A stretch of 64,000 nucleotides of DNA from Chitinolyticbacter albus (GCF_024437655.1 NZ_JANBVF010000022.1:48869-112868); one strand, 5' to 3'; counted from the first letter of the stretch, positions 39,393 to 48,355 are shown. Made by a program: numbers and translations. Notes: generated by a model not told the origin, from the letters alone.

Positions 39393-40769
39393 TCAGTCCT
39401 CGCCCAGCAGCTCGTCAAGCCGCTCGTCCAACAGTTGCAGTGCCGCCAGCGCATCGAGCACGCCGGCACCGCAGCCTTCCACGCCCGCCACCCCGAAGGG
39501 GCGGGCCGATCGAATCAGGATGTCCCGCGCCAGCGCAGGGGTCAGCGCCAGTGCGCGGCGCTGGGCGTAGCTCGCCATCAACGCGCACACGGCCGACACG
39601 AAGGGCGCGGCGAAACTGGTACCGGTGGCCTGCTGGTAGCCGGCGAGCCCGCTGGTCCAGATCTTCTGGCCTGGCGCGCACAGCGCCACATGTTCGCCCC
39701 GGGTACTGAAGCGGGCGGGATTGAGCGCGTCGTCCACCGCGCCGACCGCGATCACGTCGTCGTGCGCGGCCGGGTAGTAGCGCTCGGCCTTGCCGGAGTT
39801 GCCGCTGGCGGCCACCAGGATCACGCCGCGCGACAGCGCATAGCGCACCACTTCGGCGTGCGGGCGCGGATCGTTCGGCGTCAACGCATTCTCGGCGGTG
39901 CCAAAGCTCATGTTGATGACCTTGGCACCCAGATCGATCAGCCGCTTCATGCCGGCGTCGATATTGGACAGCGCGCCGATGCCGACCCGCCGGCCGGCCT
40001 GTTCGGCAGCGCCCAGCACGCGCACCGGAGTGAGCCCGCACAGCCCGGCGCCACCGGGCGGCAGCGTCAGCCCGCCCGCCACGAGGATGCCGGCGCAGCC
40101 CGTGCCGTGACCGACCTCGTCGCTGGGGTCGTCGTCGCGGCCAAGGTTGTCGCCGACCAGCGTGAGCATGCCGGCCATGCCCGGTTCCAGATCCACCGTG
40201 TCGAAGCCGCGCCGCATGCCGTGCGCGAGTTCGCCGCTCGCATCGAGCACGCCCGAATCGGCCAGGCCGACGATGATGGCGGGATCCCCCGTCTCGAAGC
40301 CCAAGGCCTGCGGCAGGCGTATCAGTTCGCGCGAGCGCCAGGCCGCGGCTTCGTCATACGCTTGCACCGGCGCGGCCACGGTATCGAAGGGCGAGCCGGC
40401 CAGACTGTCCACGCGCACCGCTTCCACGCTGGCAAGCTGGGCCAGCGCGTCGATCAGTGCCGGCACGCCGGTGTCGTCGGTCACGCTGATGCGCAACACC
40501 CGCGCCACGCCGGAGAGTTGTTCGATATCGTCGTAGCGGCGGGCACCGGCGATATCCGGTCGCTGCTCGTGCCGGATCCGTGCATTGTGCAGCCGGGCGC
40601 TTTGGATGCAGCCACCGTGGTGGCGCAACAGTCGGTCGATCGGGCCGCCGTCTATGGTGTCGGCCGGCACCACGCCGTAGCGGCGGCAGGCCACGAGGCT
40701 GGGGATATGCTCGGGCATTTCGCCCAGGCGCAGCGTGACCAGCAGGCGACGGGGAGCGCGCGGTGTCAT
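39393..40769 (-). CDS. Subtilisin-like (S8) serine protease without signal peptide
   Basis: 458 residues. The catalytic triad is complete: Asp171 in VGLADSGV, His221 in DEVGHGTGCAGI, Ser385 in GTSFAAPFVSAV, with the oxyanion Asn324 in ASGNSG. The N-terminal 150 residues (RVLRISVTDD, ASVEAVRVDS) look like an inhibitor-like prodomain, which would keep the enzyme inactive until processed. No Sec or Tat signal, so it probably acts inside the cell. The start overlaps the stop of the upstream Trypco2-like gene (ATGA), indicating coupled expression. Substrate unknown; products of the same operon are obvious candidates. Confidence 0.9.
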   Translation of the reverse strand: MTPRAPRRLLVTLRLGEMPEHIPSLVACRRYGVVPADTIDGGPIDRLLRHHGGCIQSARLHNARIRHEQRPDIAGARRYDDIEQLSGVARVLRISVTDDTGVPALIDALAQLASVEAVRVDSLAGSPFDTVAAPVQAYDEAAAWRSRELIRLPQALGFETGDPAIIVGLADSGVLDASGELAHGMRRGFDTVDLEPGMAGMLTLVGDNLGRDDDPSDEVGHGTGCAGILVAGGLTLPPGGAGLCGLTPVRVLGAAEQAGRRVGIGALSNIDAGMKRLIDLGAKVINMSFGTAENALTPNDPRPHAEVVRYALSRGVILVAASGNSGKAERYYPAAHDDVIAVGAVDDALNPARFSTRGEHVALCAPGQKIWTSGLAGYQQATGTSFAAPFVSAVCALMASYAQRRALALTPALARDILIRSARPFGVAGVEGCGAGVLDALAALQLLDERLDELLGED

Positions 40770-41554
40770 GCGCCCCCCTTGGCATTGAGCGTGCCGATCG
40801 CGCCCTGGCTCAGCGTGACGCGGCCGACATCGCCATCGCCAAAATCGATCTCGGCTTCGCAGCCCATCTGGCTCGCCAAGGGCGCCAGTACCAACCCGCC
40901 ATTCTGTGCCTCGATCACCGGCACCATGCTGCCGGCGGCGCGCACTCGCGGCAGCATGCCGGCGCGCAGCAAGGGGCTGGTCAAGTGCACGCGCGACGGC
41001 TCGTCCAGATGCGGCGCGGCGCTTTCCACCTGAGTGACGCGCGGCGCGGATGCGGTCATCAGCGCCTGCTGCAGCCGGTTGACTGGCAGGCGGGCCAGGC
41101 GCGCGATCACGTCGGCGCCGGCAGTCTTGCGCAATTCCGAGAGCTGCTGCACGTTGCGCACGCCGATGCGCTCCAGCCTACGCTGCAGGTCTTCGCTGTC
41201 CTTGTCATCGCCCAGCGCTTCGCGTAGCGACAGCTTGGGGTCTTCGGGTTTGAAGTCGATGGCGTTCTCTTCGATCATCGGCTTGGTGATCGTGGTCAGC
41301 GCCAGCTTGATGGTGCTCGCCTCGCTGTCGCCGGGGCCCGCCGGGCGCACATAGAGATCGTCATCGATCACCTGCACAAAGGCGCGCAGATCGAACGACA
41401 CCTCCTTCACCGCGAAGGTCAGCGGCAGCTTGCCGACGCGCGCCTTCAGCGCCATCGCGGCCTGCGCCTTGTCCAGCTGCTCGGTCAGCGCCTGGATCAG
41501 CACGTCGAACGGGACGCCGCTGTCCTGCACCAGTGGTGGGATGCCGGCGTTCAT
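40766..41554 (-). CDS. Trypco2-like domain protein with helix-hairpin-helix-like middle
   Basis: 262 residues. Residues about 10-90 (VPFDVLIQALTEQLDKAQAA, then LPLTFAVKEVSFDLRAFVQV) follow the pattern of the trypsin-co-occurring domain Trypco2: an amphipathic helix and then two long strands of alternating hydrophobics. Residues about 140-190 (LQRRLERIGVRNVQQLSELR, ARLARLPVNRLQQAL) look like a pair of helix-hairpin-helix units. The C-terminus is a small beta domain. Trypco domains are known from predicted bacterial conflict systems next to trypsin-like peptidases, and one is present in this operon. The domain call is by pattern and needs a profile search. It overlaps both neighbours by ATGA. 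Confidence 0.6.
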   Translation of the reverse strand: MNAGIPPLVQDSGVPFDVLIQALTEQLDKAQAAMALKARVGKLPLTFAVKEVSFDLRAFVQVIDDDLYVRPAGPGDSEASTIKLALTTITKPMIEENAIDFKPEDPKLSLREALGDDKDSEDLQRRLERIGVRNVQQLSELRKTAGADVIARLARLPVNRLQQALMTASAPRVTQVESAAPHLDEPSRVHLTSPLLRAGMLPRVRAAGSMVPVIEAQNGGLVLAPLASQMGCEAEIDFGDGDVGRVTLSQGAIGTLNAKGGA

Positions 41555-41805
41555 GGCAGCGCCTCCACCGGTGTCTCGGCCCAGGTGATCGCAAGCCGCG
41601 ACGGCACGGCCAGCCAGTCCGCGTCGGCGCGATTGCGCAGCACGTCGGCCTGCAGCACGCAGCCGCCGTCGCGAAAGATCGCGCGCACTTCCACCGGCAG
41701 CGTCATTTGCGCGTCGACGATGCGCACGCCGAGCGCCCAGCGGCTGCTGGCGGCAGTGACGCCGTCATGCAGGTCGAGCAGCACCTCACTGAGGTCGCGC
41801 AGCAT
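41551..41805 (-). CDS. Small Trypco2-like protein
   Basis: 84 residues: an N-terminal helix (LSEVLLDLHDGVTAASSRW) and then a beta hairpin (LGVRIVDAQMTLPVEVRAIF, CVLQADVL). This is the same layout as the start of the neighbouring 262-residue protein, so it may be a stand-alone copy of that domain. The start codon shares its A with the stop of paralog 4 (TGATG), and the stop overlaps the next start, so translation is tightly coupled. Function inferred only from context. Confidence 0.6.
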   Translation of the reverse strand: MLRDLSEVLLDLHDGVTAASSRWALGVRIVDAQMTLPVEVRAIFRDGGCVLQADVLRNRADADWLAVPSRLAITWAETPVEALP

Positions 41806-42794
41806 CAGCCACCTCCACCGGCTTCAGGCGCTGCCGGGGCCGACACTGCCGGAGTGGGAACAGGCGCCGGGGTCTGTTGCTGCATGCCGGGCAGGTTACG
41901 CTGCACCATGGCGATCTTGGCCATGTCGGCCAGCTTGTCGAGTGGCAAGGTTTCGCTGACGAAATTGAGCTTCACCTCGCCGAACAGATCGGCGCGCAGA
42001 TTGGTGTCGTTCTGCGCGTTCACCGCCAGCGTCGACACCATGGTGTTGCCGGTGGCATAGGTCTGGCTGCCGCGCTGGCCCCAGCCCTGCGCCTGCTGCG
42101 CCGGATCGCTGCCTGCCGCATAGCCGACCTTGGCGACGTCGGACGCGGCGGCGCGGAACATCACCTTGGCGGTGATCGAGCCATCCTTGACCGCCACCCG
42201 GTTGAGCCCCAGCGTCACCATGGCCGCCAAGAGCTGCTGACGCTCGCCGCCCACCTTGAGCCGCACCTGCGGCAACACCTGCGTTTCCAATAGTTCGCTC
42301 GTGAGCTCCTCGTTGGCAATGCCGTAATCGGCGAGCCAGATCGGCATCAGCCCCTCGGCGCGCGGCACCAGGATCGGCGTGGGGTTTTCCGGCGTGGGCA
42401 GCTGCAGCGTCACCTCCCCAGGATAGCGTTGCGCCAGCCAGTCACGCGCCTGGTTGGGCGTGACGTTTTCCTCGGTGAACTGGTCCACCGTCTTGGCCAC
42501 CGATGCGACCAGCGTGGAGTAGCTCTCCATCTGCCGGATCGATGCGTCGACAATGGCATCGAATGTGCCGTTCACCAGCTGCGAAACGAAGCCGGGGAAA
42601 TCCACCTCGTTGACGAGCGCGCCGGTGCGCTGCGCCAGCGTTTCGGTCGCCGCCGGCTTGGCCGCGGGTGCGCCCGCCGGCGCCACGGCGGGCGCGTCCT
42701 GCGCCGCCGGAGCGGGAACGCCCGGCAACGGCCGCAAGGCGAGGCCTTCGCTGTAGCCAATGACGGCGGGGGGCGGTGGAAGTGGGGTGGCCAT
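41805..42794 (-). CDS. Paralogous-family protein 4 (short form)
   Basis: 329 residues. It lacks the N-terminal helix of the other three paralogs and instead begins with a Pro/Ala-rich stretch. Blocks kept: DFPGFVSQLVNGTFDAIV plus SIRQMESYSTLVASVAKTVDQF (65-106); RQQLLAAMVTLGLNRVAV plus DGSITAKVMF (185-213); EVKLNFVSETLPLDKLA (273-289). C-terminus Pro/Ala/Gly-rich. It is the first of the family in the operon and sits directly after the 1261-residue multi-peptidase gene, 24 bp away. No signal peptide. Confidence 0.76.
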   Translation of the reverse strand: MATPLPPPPAVIGYSEGLALRPLPGVPAPAAQDAPAVAPAGAPAAKPAATETLAQRTGALVNEVDFPGFVSQLVNGTFDAIVDASIRQMESYSTLVASVAKTVDQFTEENVTPNQARDWLAQRYPGEVTLQLPTPENPTPILVPRAEGLMPIWLADYGIANEELTSELLETQVLPQVRLKVGGERQQLLAAMVTLGLNRVAVKDGSITAKVMFRAAASDVAKVGYAAGSDPAQQAQGWGQRGSQTYATGNTMVSTLAVNAQNDTNLRADLFGEVKLNFVSETLPLDKLADMAKIAMVQRNLPGMQQQTPAPVPTPAVSAPAAPEAGGGG

Positions 42795-42818
42795 GGTGGT
42801 TACGCTGTCCGCGTCCGA

Positions 42819-45800
42819 TCAGGACTGTTCCCAGCGGCCAGCGACGTTGTGGCGGCCGTTGCCGAACAGATGCACATCGCGGATCGCGATCAGATCGCTG
42901 CCGATGGCGCGGGTGAAGCGGTATTCGAAGCGCACCTTGAGCGCGGCGAAGGTTGGGTTGTCGCGCGGGTAGACGATGCTGTCGTCCATGATCTTGGCCT
43001 TGACCGATAGGCCCCAGCCTACGGCGTCATTGGTCGCGACATTGCTGATCAGCACATTGCCCACCGAATTGCCGTTGTACTGCCAGTTGATCTCGAAACC
43101 GGCGCTGATCTCATCGCCCAGATGGTTGGTGAACGAGGGCCAGTCGGTCAGGCGGATCACCGTGCCGTTCTGTGCCGGCGGCATGGGGCTGGGTGCCACA
43201 TCATTCGGATGCTTGAGTCCGCGCAGCTGGTCGAGCTCCCAGGTGATGTCGCCCTCGTTGTTGACGAGGCGCTCCATGACCGCGCCGACCACGACCGAGG
43301 CGATCGCGACCGTGGCGCCGCCGTCGAGCGCGCGGCTGGCCTGCAGTTGCTGCACCACGGGCGCCGGCGGCGGCAGGCGCACGGGCTCGGTCGACGCGGG
43401 CTGCTGTCGGGCGTCGAGCGCGAACGGCGCGGCAAGGCTGGGCCGGACGTGCGACGGCAGCGCGGCGCTGTGCAGCAGCTGGTACTGCAGCTGGCCATCC
43501 ACGTTGCCGGTGCGCCCTTCATAGAGCGCGAGAAACTGGGCGTAGCTCAGCTTGATCCTGCCCGCGCTTTGCGGCCATGGATCGTGCAGGAACATATAGG
43601 TGTCCGAGCCATCGGGCGCGCCATCGCTCTGCATGCCGACCAGCACCCGCGCATGCCCGCCGCCCTGGGTGTCCCAGGTCATGTCCACGTAGATCGGGCC
43701 GTAATGCGCCAGCAGGTCGTGCCATTGGTCGATGGTGTAGGACGCGGGCGGTTCGGCGACGAGATTCCAGGCATCGGCAAGCTGGCGACGTTCGTTCGGC
43801 CACAGGCCGTTCTTGTAGGCACCGATCACCGGCACCATGCCGGCGATCTCCTGATCGCTGATGCGACGGTTGTCGCGCCAGCCCACCACCATGGCGGCGC
43901 TGGCCGCCCAGCACGAGCCATCGCTGCTCTGCGGGTAGTAGGGCGTGGTATCCCAATGCACGGCGAACGATCCATCAGCCAGTGTGTAGCTGGAGAGTCC
44001 CAGCGCAATGCCCAGGATCTCGTCGCGCGCGATCAGGTGGCCGACATAGCCTAAGCGTGAGCCGAACAGATCGGTGATGTCGCTGGGACGGCTCTCGGAC
44101 GGGCGAGCGCTCGACAACGCAATGCCGGCGTGCTCGAAGGCCTCGTAGACGAGCTCCGAGCAATACGAGGCCCCCGCCTGGCCCACTTCCAGCCCGGCGA
44201 AACGCGCGATGCCGTCGATGATGGCCGAGCCACCCGGGTTGAGGATACGGTAGCCGGTGAAGGCGACGCCGGCGTAGTTGTACGGGCTGCCGACCCGGCC
44301 CCGTGCATAGCTGGCGATGGCGGCGGCCTTGGCCGCATCGACGCGCGGATCGCGATAGGCGACGGCGAGGATGGCGTCGCCGATGGCGGTGGCCAGTGTC
44401 GTCTCGCGCACACCGCTGCCCACGGCCTCCACCACATTGCCGCCGCCCACGTAGAGCATGGCGTGGCTGACGGCGGACAGCGTGCCGGCGCGGATGCCAT
44501 AGGAAACCGGATGCCGCGCCGTCGAGACGATGATGTCGCCGGCCTGCAACGTGTCCAGGCCGATCGAGCGGCCGCCTTCGCCCGGATCGAGCGGAATCGC
44601 CAGCGCCTGCGCCGGCGCGCTGAAGCTGCGGGCGCGCCCCTCTATCCAGTCGATCTTGTCCGGCGTGATGAAGCTGCCCTTGTTGAGGCCGCGCGCCGCC
44701 GGCTCTCCGGAGACGTGCACCGCGCAGATCAGCGCCTGCAGCTGGCCATTACGCTCGGCAAGGTGATAGACCGGGGATCCGCTGGCGCCCTTGAGCGTGA
44801 GGATGTTGTATTCCAGCGTTTCCAGATTGTCCTGGCTGTGCGCATAGCCGCCGTGCAGGTGCTGCTTGTCCGAATCGATCAGGCGCGTCAGCGCCGGAAC
44901 CGCATCGGATGCGGCCGAATACCCACAGACGACGATGGGCAGGCGATCAGACGGCGTGGCTTGCAGGAATTCGAACCAGCGCCCGTTGGGTGCTGCGAGC
45001 GGCACATTGTCGATGACCGCGAGATCGCGCTCCCAGTGGCCGTCACCGGTGTAGCCCGGCGCCACGCGCCACGCGCCGGCATTGACCGTGGTCTCGCCAA
45101 ACGGCGCATTGCCGGCACCATTGAGGCCTGGAATGATCCTGACCCGCGACATGCCCGACAGATTGTGCGCGCAGGTGAGGATGCGATTGCTACCGATGTA
45201 AAAGCCGGTGCCCTGGTAAGTGCGGCCGTTCGGCGCGGTCATTAAGAGCTGGCAGATGGCCGAATGCGGAAAGAGTCGCGTATTGGGCACGCCGACGAAC
45301 CATTCCTCGCCCGCTTGGCTGAAGGCGTCGTTCTGGCAGGTCAGCGCGCTGGCCGGATCGGCTGGATCGTAGAACGGCGCGATGATTTCCTGCGCGCTGG
45401 CGTAGACGGGCGCGCCGCCGTAGGCCTGGGCCACGGCCAGGCCCTGGGCGTAGCTGCCTTGCAGCGACAAAAACACCTGGATGGGCTCGACCCCCAGCCC
45501 GACGCCAAGGCCGAAGGTTACGCCCTGGAACTGCAGGTGGGTGTTGAACAGAGCCTGTGCGCTGACCGATACGCCGGCGTCGACTTCGGCCGCGATCGCC
45601 CAGCTGATGCCGCCGAACGAGTCGATGCCGCCGCTGACGATGGTGATCTGCAGCTCGATCGAGGCACTGTCTATCCAGCCGCCACGGATGTCGAACTGGC
45701 CGTAATAGCCGACCCGATCGCCCGGCGCGAAAATCAGGCCCGCGCCGACGCCGCCGCCGATCAGGAAGCCGACACTGGCCGAGGGGCCGACGCCGATGCT

Positions 45801-46604
45801 GACATTGGAGCGGTTGGCGATCGCGCGCAGCGCCAATATGGTTGCGCCCAGGCCCGGGTTGAGCGCACCGAGCACGGCCACCGCGGCGGTAGCCTCGAGG
45901 CTGCCGAGCAGCCCGGTGCTCGGGAAACGGGCAGCCTGCCTGTTGTCGGCCAGTGCCACCACCGGATAGGTGCCGAGGCCCTGCGCCGTGACGGATGCGG
46001 CGGCGCCGGTATCGGGCGCGATTGCGACCGGCGCCGTTGGGGCAGCGGGCCTCTGTGCGGGGAAGTCGCCAAAGCCATCGTCGTATCCGCCATCGGGCGC
46101 CGCCGCAGGAGCGCCGCGCTGGGCGGATGGGGCGAGGCGAGCATCGCCACCCCAGGCCAGGCTGACGTCGTGACCGTTGACCGGGCCGTAGGAAGACGGC
46201 GCCGCGCTGCTCACCAAGCGCCGCAGGCCGCGGCCGGTGAGGCCGCTGATGTTCACATACATGTTGCCGGCACCCGGCGCCTGGATCGTGTCGGGTACGC
46301 CGCCACCACCGCCTTCGGCGTAGGTGGCAAGACCGAAGTAGAGCCGTGGCTGGCCGACGAAATTGGCCAGCACGTCAGCCGGCACCAGGTAGACCGCCTC
46401 GCCACGCCGTGCGCGGATGGCGCCGCCCGAAGCCCGGCTGGAATAGAAATTGGTCCGGGTACGCTGCGCGCGCCGTTCCGGCTTGAAGAGTTCCGGGTCG
46501 GTTGCGATGCCGACCTCGAACAGGGGGCTTTCGGTGCGGATGGTGAATCCCAGTACGCTGAAACGGTCGTCCACCGATTCGCGGTTGGCACTGATGCGTG
46601 GCAT
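42819..46604 (-). CDS. Giant protein with trypsin-like, permuted NlpC-like and papain-like peptidase domains
   Basis: 1261 residues; AGGAGG lies 4 bp before ATG 46604. Residues 1-150 are a beta-rich head, and about 230-400 are Gly/Ala-rich beta strands. Residues 445-660 are a trypsin/V8-like protease with His480 (LTCAHN), Asp527 (ERDLAVID) and Ser608 (KGASGSPV). Residues 680-830 are a permuted NlpC/P60 (YiiX-like) domain with His714 (VSHAMLYVGGG) before Cys815 (SYCSELVYEA). Residues 880-1045 are a papain-like/C39-like domain with Cys898 (SDGSCWAAS), His984 (GGGHARVL) and Asp1008 (HDPWP). Residues 1145-1261 are a beta-sandwich-like tail. Three complete catalytic sets in one chain are exceptional. 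No Sec signal. The pairing with Trypco2-like genes suggests a conflict-type system; target unknown. Confidence 0.88.
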   Translation of the reverse strand: MPRISANRESVDDRFSVLGFTIRTESPLFEVGIATDPELFKPERRAQRTRTNFYSSRASGGAIRARRGEAVYLVPADVLANFVGQPRLYFGLATYAEGGGGGVPDTIQAPGAGNMYVNISGLTGRGLRRLVSSAAPSSYGPVNGHDVSLAWGGDARLAPSAQRGAPAAAPDGGYDDGFGDFPAQRPAAPTAPVAIAPDTGAAASVTAQGLGTYPVVALADNRQAARFPSTGLLGSLEATAAVAVLGALNPGLGATILALRAIANRSNVSIGVGPSASVGFLIGGGVGAGLIFAPGDRVGYYGQFDIRGGWIDSASIELQITIVSGGIDSFGGISWAIAAEVDAGVSVSAQALFNTHLQFQGVTFGLGVGLGVEPIQVFLSLQGSYAQGLAVAQAYGGAPVYASAQEIIAPFYDPADPASALTCQNDAFSQAGEEWFVGVPNTRLFPHSAICQLLMTAPNGRTYQGTGFYIGSNRILTCAHNLSGMSRVRIIPGLNGAGNAPFGETTVNAGAWRVAPGYTGDGHWERDLAVIDNVPLAAPNGRWFEFLQATPSDRLPIVVCGYSAASDAVPALTRLIDSDKQHLHGGYAHSQDNLETLEYNILTLKGASGSPVYHLAERNGQLQALICAVHVSGEPAARGLNKGSFITPDKIDWIEGRARSFSAPAQALAIPLDPGEGGRSIGLDTLQAGDIIVSTARHPVSYGIRAGTLSAVSHAMLYVGGGNVVEAVGSGVRETTLATAIGDAILAVAYRDPRVDAAKAAAIASYARGRVGSPYNYAGVAFTGYRILNPGGSAIIDGIARFAGLEVGQAGASYCSELVYEAFEHAGIALSSARPSESRPSDITDLFGSRLGYVGHLIARDEILGIALGLSSYTLADGSFAVHWDTTPYYPQSSDGSCWAASAAMVVGWRDNRRISDQEIAGMVPVIGAYKNGLWPNERRQLADAWNLVAEPPASYTIDQWHDLLAHYGPIYVDMTWDTQGGGHARVLVGMQSDGAPDGSDTYMFLHDPWPQSAGRIKLSYAQFLALYEGRTGNVDGQLQYQLLHSAALPSHVRPSLAAPFALDARQQPASTEPVRLPPPAPVVQQLQASRALDGGATVAIASVVVGAVMERLVNNEGDITWELDQLRGLKHPNDVAPSPMPPAQNGTVIRLTDWPSFTNHLGDEISAGFEINWQYNGNSVGNVLISNVATNDAVGWGLSVKAKIMDDSIVYPRDNPTFAALKVRFEYRFTRAIGSDLIAIRDVHLFGNGRHNVAGRWEQS

Positions 46605-46626
46605 AGATCCTCCTGCCGGCGCCGGT

Positions 46627-46941
46627 TCAGGCGCTACGCCCCCGCCGTGGCGAACCGGTCGGCGGTATTACGGGCAACGTGTCGTCGGGCGTACTGCCCG
46701 TTTGCTCCAACATCTCGGGCGACATCTGCTCCCAGAAACGCTGGGCGCTATCGATCCCGATTTCCTGCAACAGCGGCGCCATGAAGCGCTCGATCGCTCT
46801 CAGTTCCCGAAAGAAACTGCGTTTGCCGGTCTGGACATGCTCGATCGAGCCACGCCATTCACCCGGGCCGTCTTCGGTCTCTCCGCGTTCACGCCAGATC
46901 CTCACGATGAACGAAGCGGACTGGTCCTCCAGGAGCGTCAT
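46627..46941 (-). CDS. Small conserved protein at the head of the protease operon
   Basis: 104 residues; AGGAG 8 bp before ATG 46941. The core SFIVRIWRERGETEDGPGEW, then RGSIEHVQTGKRSFFREL and RAIERFMAPLLQ, is a compact beta-beta-alpha unit. I have the impression that small proteins of this type recur beside regulatory and signalling genes, but I cannot name a family. The C-terminus is disordered and basic (SPRRGRSA). It ends 22 bp before the giant peptidase gene, so it is the first gene of the structural operon. Confidence 0.75.
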   Translation of the reverse strand: MTLLEDQSASFIVRIWRERGETEDGPGEWRGSIEHVQTGKRSFFRELRAIERFMAPLLQEIGIDSAQRFWEQMSPEMLEQTGSTPDDTLPVIPPTGSPRRGRSA

Positions 46942-47004
46942 TGCGGAGACTCCTCGCTGTTCGGCTTGCAGTGTCGTCCCTAGCGCTCACCGGCCGCTCT
47001 CCGC

Positions 47005-47055
47005 CACATCACTGCGGCATCACAGCACCGTAAGCATGCGGTGATGAAAGCGTGA
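47005..47055 (-). promoter_or_regulatory. Candidate SARP operator: heptamer direct repeats at 11-bp spacing
   Basis: On the minus strand three heptamers TCACGCT (47055-47049), TCACCGC (47044-47038) and TTACGGT (47033-47027) repeat every 11 bp with 4-bp spacers. Two more, TGATGCC (47022-47016) and TGATGTG (47011-47005), keep the same 11-bp step. SARP regulators bind such direct repeats near the -35 region. The site is about 65-115 bp upstream of the operon's first start codon, next to the SARP gene. Confidence 0.55.
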
Positions 47056-47167
47056 TCAACGCGCAGCCGCCAGTAAGCGGACGCAACGGGCAGGGCAGGG
47101 AGTGTCCATCCGGCGTGATGGAGCGGGCAGCGCCGCGTGGCGCGTCAGGCTGGCAGGCGAGGGGAAG

Positions 47168-48091
47168 TCAGGATTCGAGCAGGCGCAGCGAGTGCTGCAG
47201 GCGGGCGTCGACTTCGGTGAGCAGACGACGGACGACTTCGATTTCACCGCGCGCATCGGCCGGGGAGGGCGGCGCGGCAAGCTGCAGCGCTTCGCGCATG
47301 GCTGGCAGCGGATGTGATCCGCTGATCGCGTGCTCGGCGATCTGCTGGTAGAGCGCCATGGTTTCGGCCATGGGCTGAATGGCGAGCTCACGCTTGAGCA
47401 GGCCCCGGCAGTACTCGAACTGGCGCAGCGCCAGCGCGCGCTGACCATCGAGCACATAGAGGCGCATCAGTTCGCGGTGTATGTCCTCGCGCAATGCATC
47501 GCAATCGAGGATGGCCTGGGCGTGGCGGATGCCGCTGGCGTAGTCGGCATTGAGCCCGGCCAGCTTCATCAGGCGGCCATGCGCGTTAAGGTAGGTGCGG
47601 CGCTGCCTTTCCCGCTCCCGCAGCGCCCAGTCGTCGTTAAACCCGCACAGGATGTCCGCCTTGTAGAGCGTGACCCCCAGGCGCAAGCCGGCGATGTCGG
47701 CATCGGTGAGCTCTTCCAGCGGTCGCGCCAGGCCTGGCGCGGTCAGGCGCTGGAATTCCTCGATATCGAGCGTCAGCGCCTCGCCCGACAGCAGGCCGAT
47801 GCCGCCGCGCCGATCGCTGCCGATCACGCTGCCCTGGGGCACGGGCGGTTGTTCCAGCGCCCGGCGCAACCGCCACAGCGTGGTATTGAATGCCCCAGGA
47901 TTGATCGCTTCGCCGTGGTCGGACCACAGCACGGCGCACAGCTCGCTGCGACTGAAGAAGCGACCGCGCGCCAGCGCGAGGAAAGCGAGCAGGCTGGCCA
48001 TGCGTCCGCCCAACGTCACCATTGGCGCATCATTGCCGCCCAGCCGCAGCGACATCGAGCCGAACAGGTTGAGATAGAGCGCTGTCTGCAT
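47168..48091 (-). CDS. SARP-type regulator (winged helix plus BTAD)
   Basis: 307 residues. An OmpR-like winged-helix domain (about 1-95: LYLNLFGSMSLRLGGN, GRMASLLAFLALARGRFFSR, LRRALEQPP) is followed by a bacterial transcriptional activation domain of TPR-like helices (about 100-245: LDIEEFQRLTAPG, REDIHRELMRLYVLDGQRAL, YCRGLLKRELAIQP). SARPs activate pathway-specific operons, best known in actinomycete antibiotic clusters. This one lies immediately upstream of the protease operon on the same strand, with a 226-bp gap holding repeat sites. It is the probable master activator. Confidence 0.9.
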   Translation of the reverse strand: MQTALYLNLFGSMSLRLGGNDAPMVTLGGRMASLLAFLALARGRFFSRSELCAVLWSDHGEAINPGAFNTTLWRLRRALEQPPVPQGSVIGSDRRGGIGLLSGEALTLDIEEFQRLTAPGLARPLEELTDADIAGLRLGVTLYKADILCGFNDDWALRERERQRRTYLNAHGRLMKLAGLNADYASGIRHAQAILDCDALREDIHRELMRLYVLDGQRALALRQFEYCRGLLKRELAIQPMAETMALYQQIAEHAISGSHPLPAMREALQLAAPPSPADARGEIEVVRRLLTEVDARLQHSLRLLES

Positions 48092-48155
48092 GGTCAGTGC
48101 CGCAGCAGGCCGTCTGGGTGGATAGTCGACCTGGGCGAGGTGCGGGCTTTCATGG

Positions 48156-48185
48156 TTATTAGGACTTTGTCATGAAGGCCTCCAA
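48156..48185 (-). promoter_or_regulatory. Candidate sigma-70 promoter of the SARP gene
   Basis: On the minus strand TTGGAG (48185-48180), then an 18-bp spacer, then TAATAA (48161-48156), placed 65 bp before the start codon. Only moderately close to consensus. The rest of the 48092-48305 gap shows no gene. Confidence 0.4.
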
Positions 48186-48305
48186 GGCTAGACAGCCAGG
48201 CATCAGTTCTGTGTGACAACCGATGGAATGAGCAGCTGAAAGGATGAACGCGCGGCGCAGCGCACGCACGGCAACTCGTCCTTGCGCAATGGTGCGCCAT
48301 CAACC

Positions 48306-48336
48306 AAAAAGGCGGGTTGCCCCGCCTTTTTTTTTT
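48306..48336. terminator. Bidirectional terminator downstream of phoH
   Basis: GGCGGG-TTGC-CCCGCC flanked by five A on one side and ten T on the other. It ends phoH transcription on the minus strand (TTTTTGGTTG follows there) and insulates the protease cluster. Confidence 0.85.
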
Positions 48337-48355
48337 CGTGTTGCAACGACTTCCG

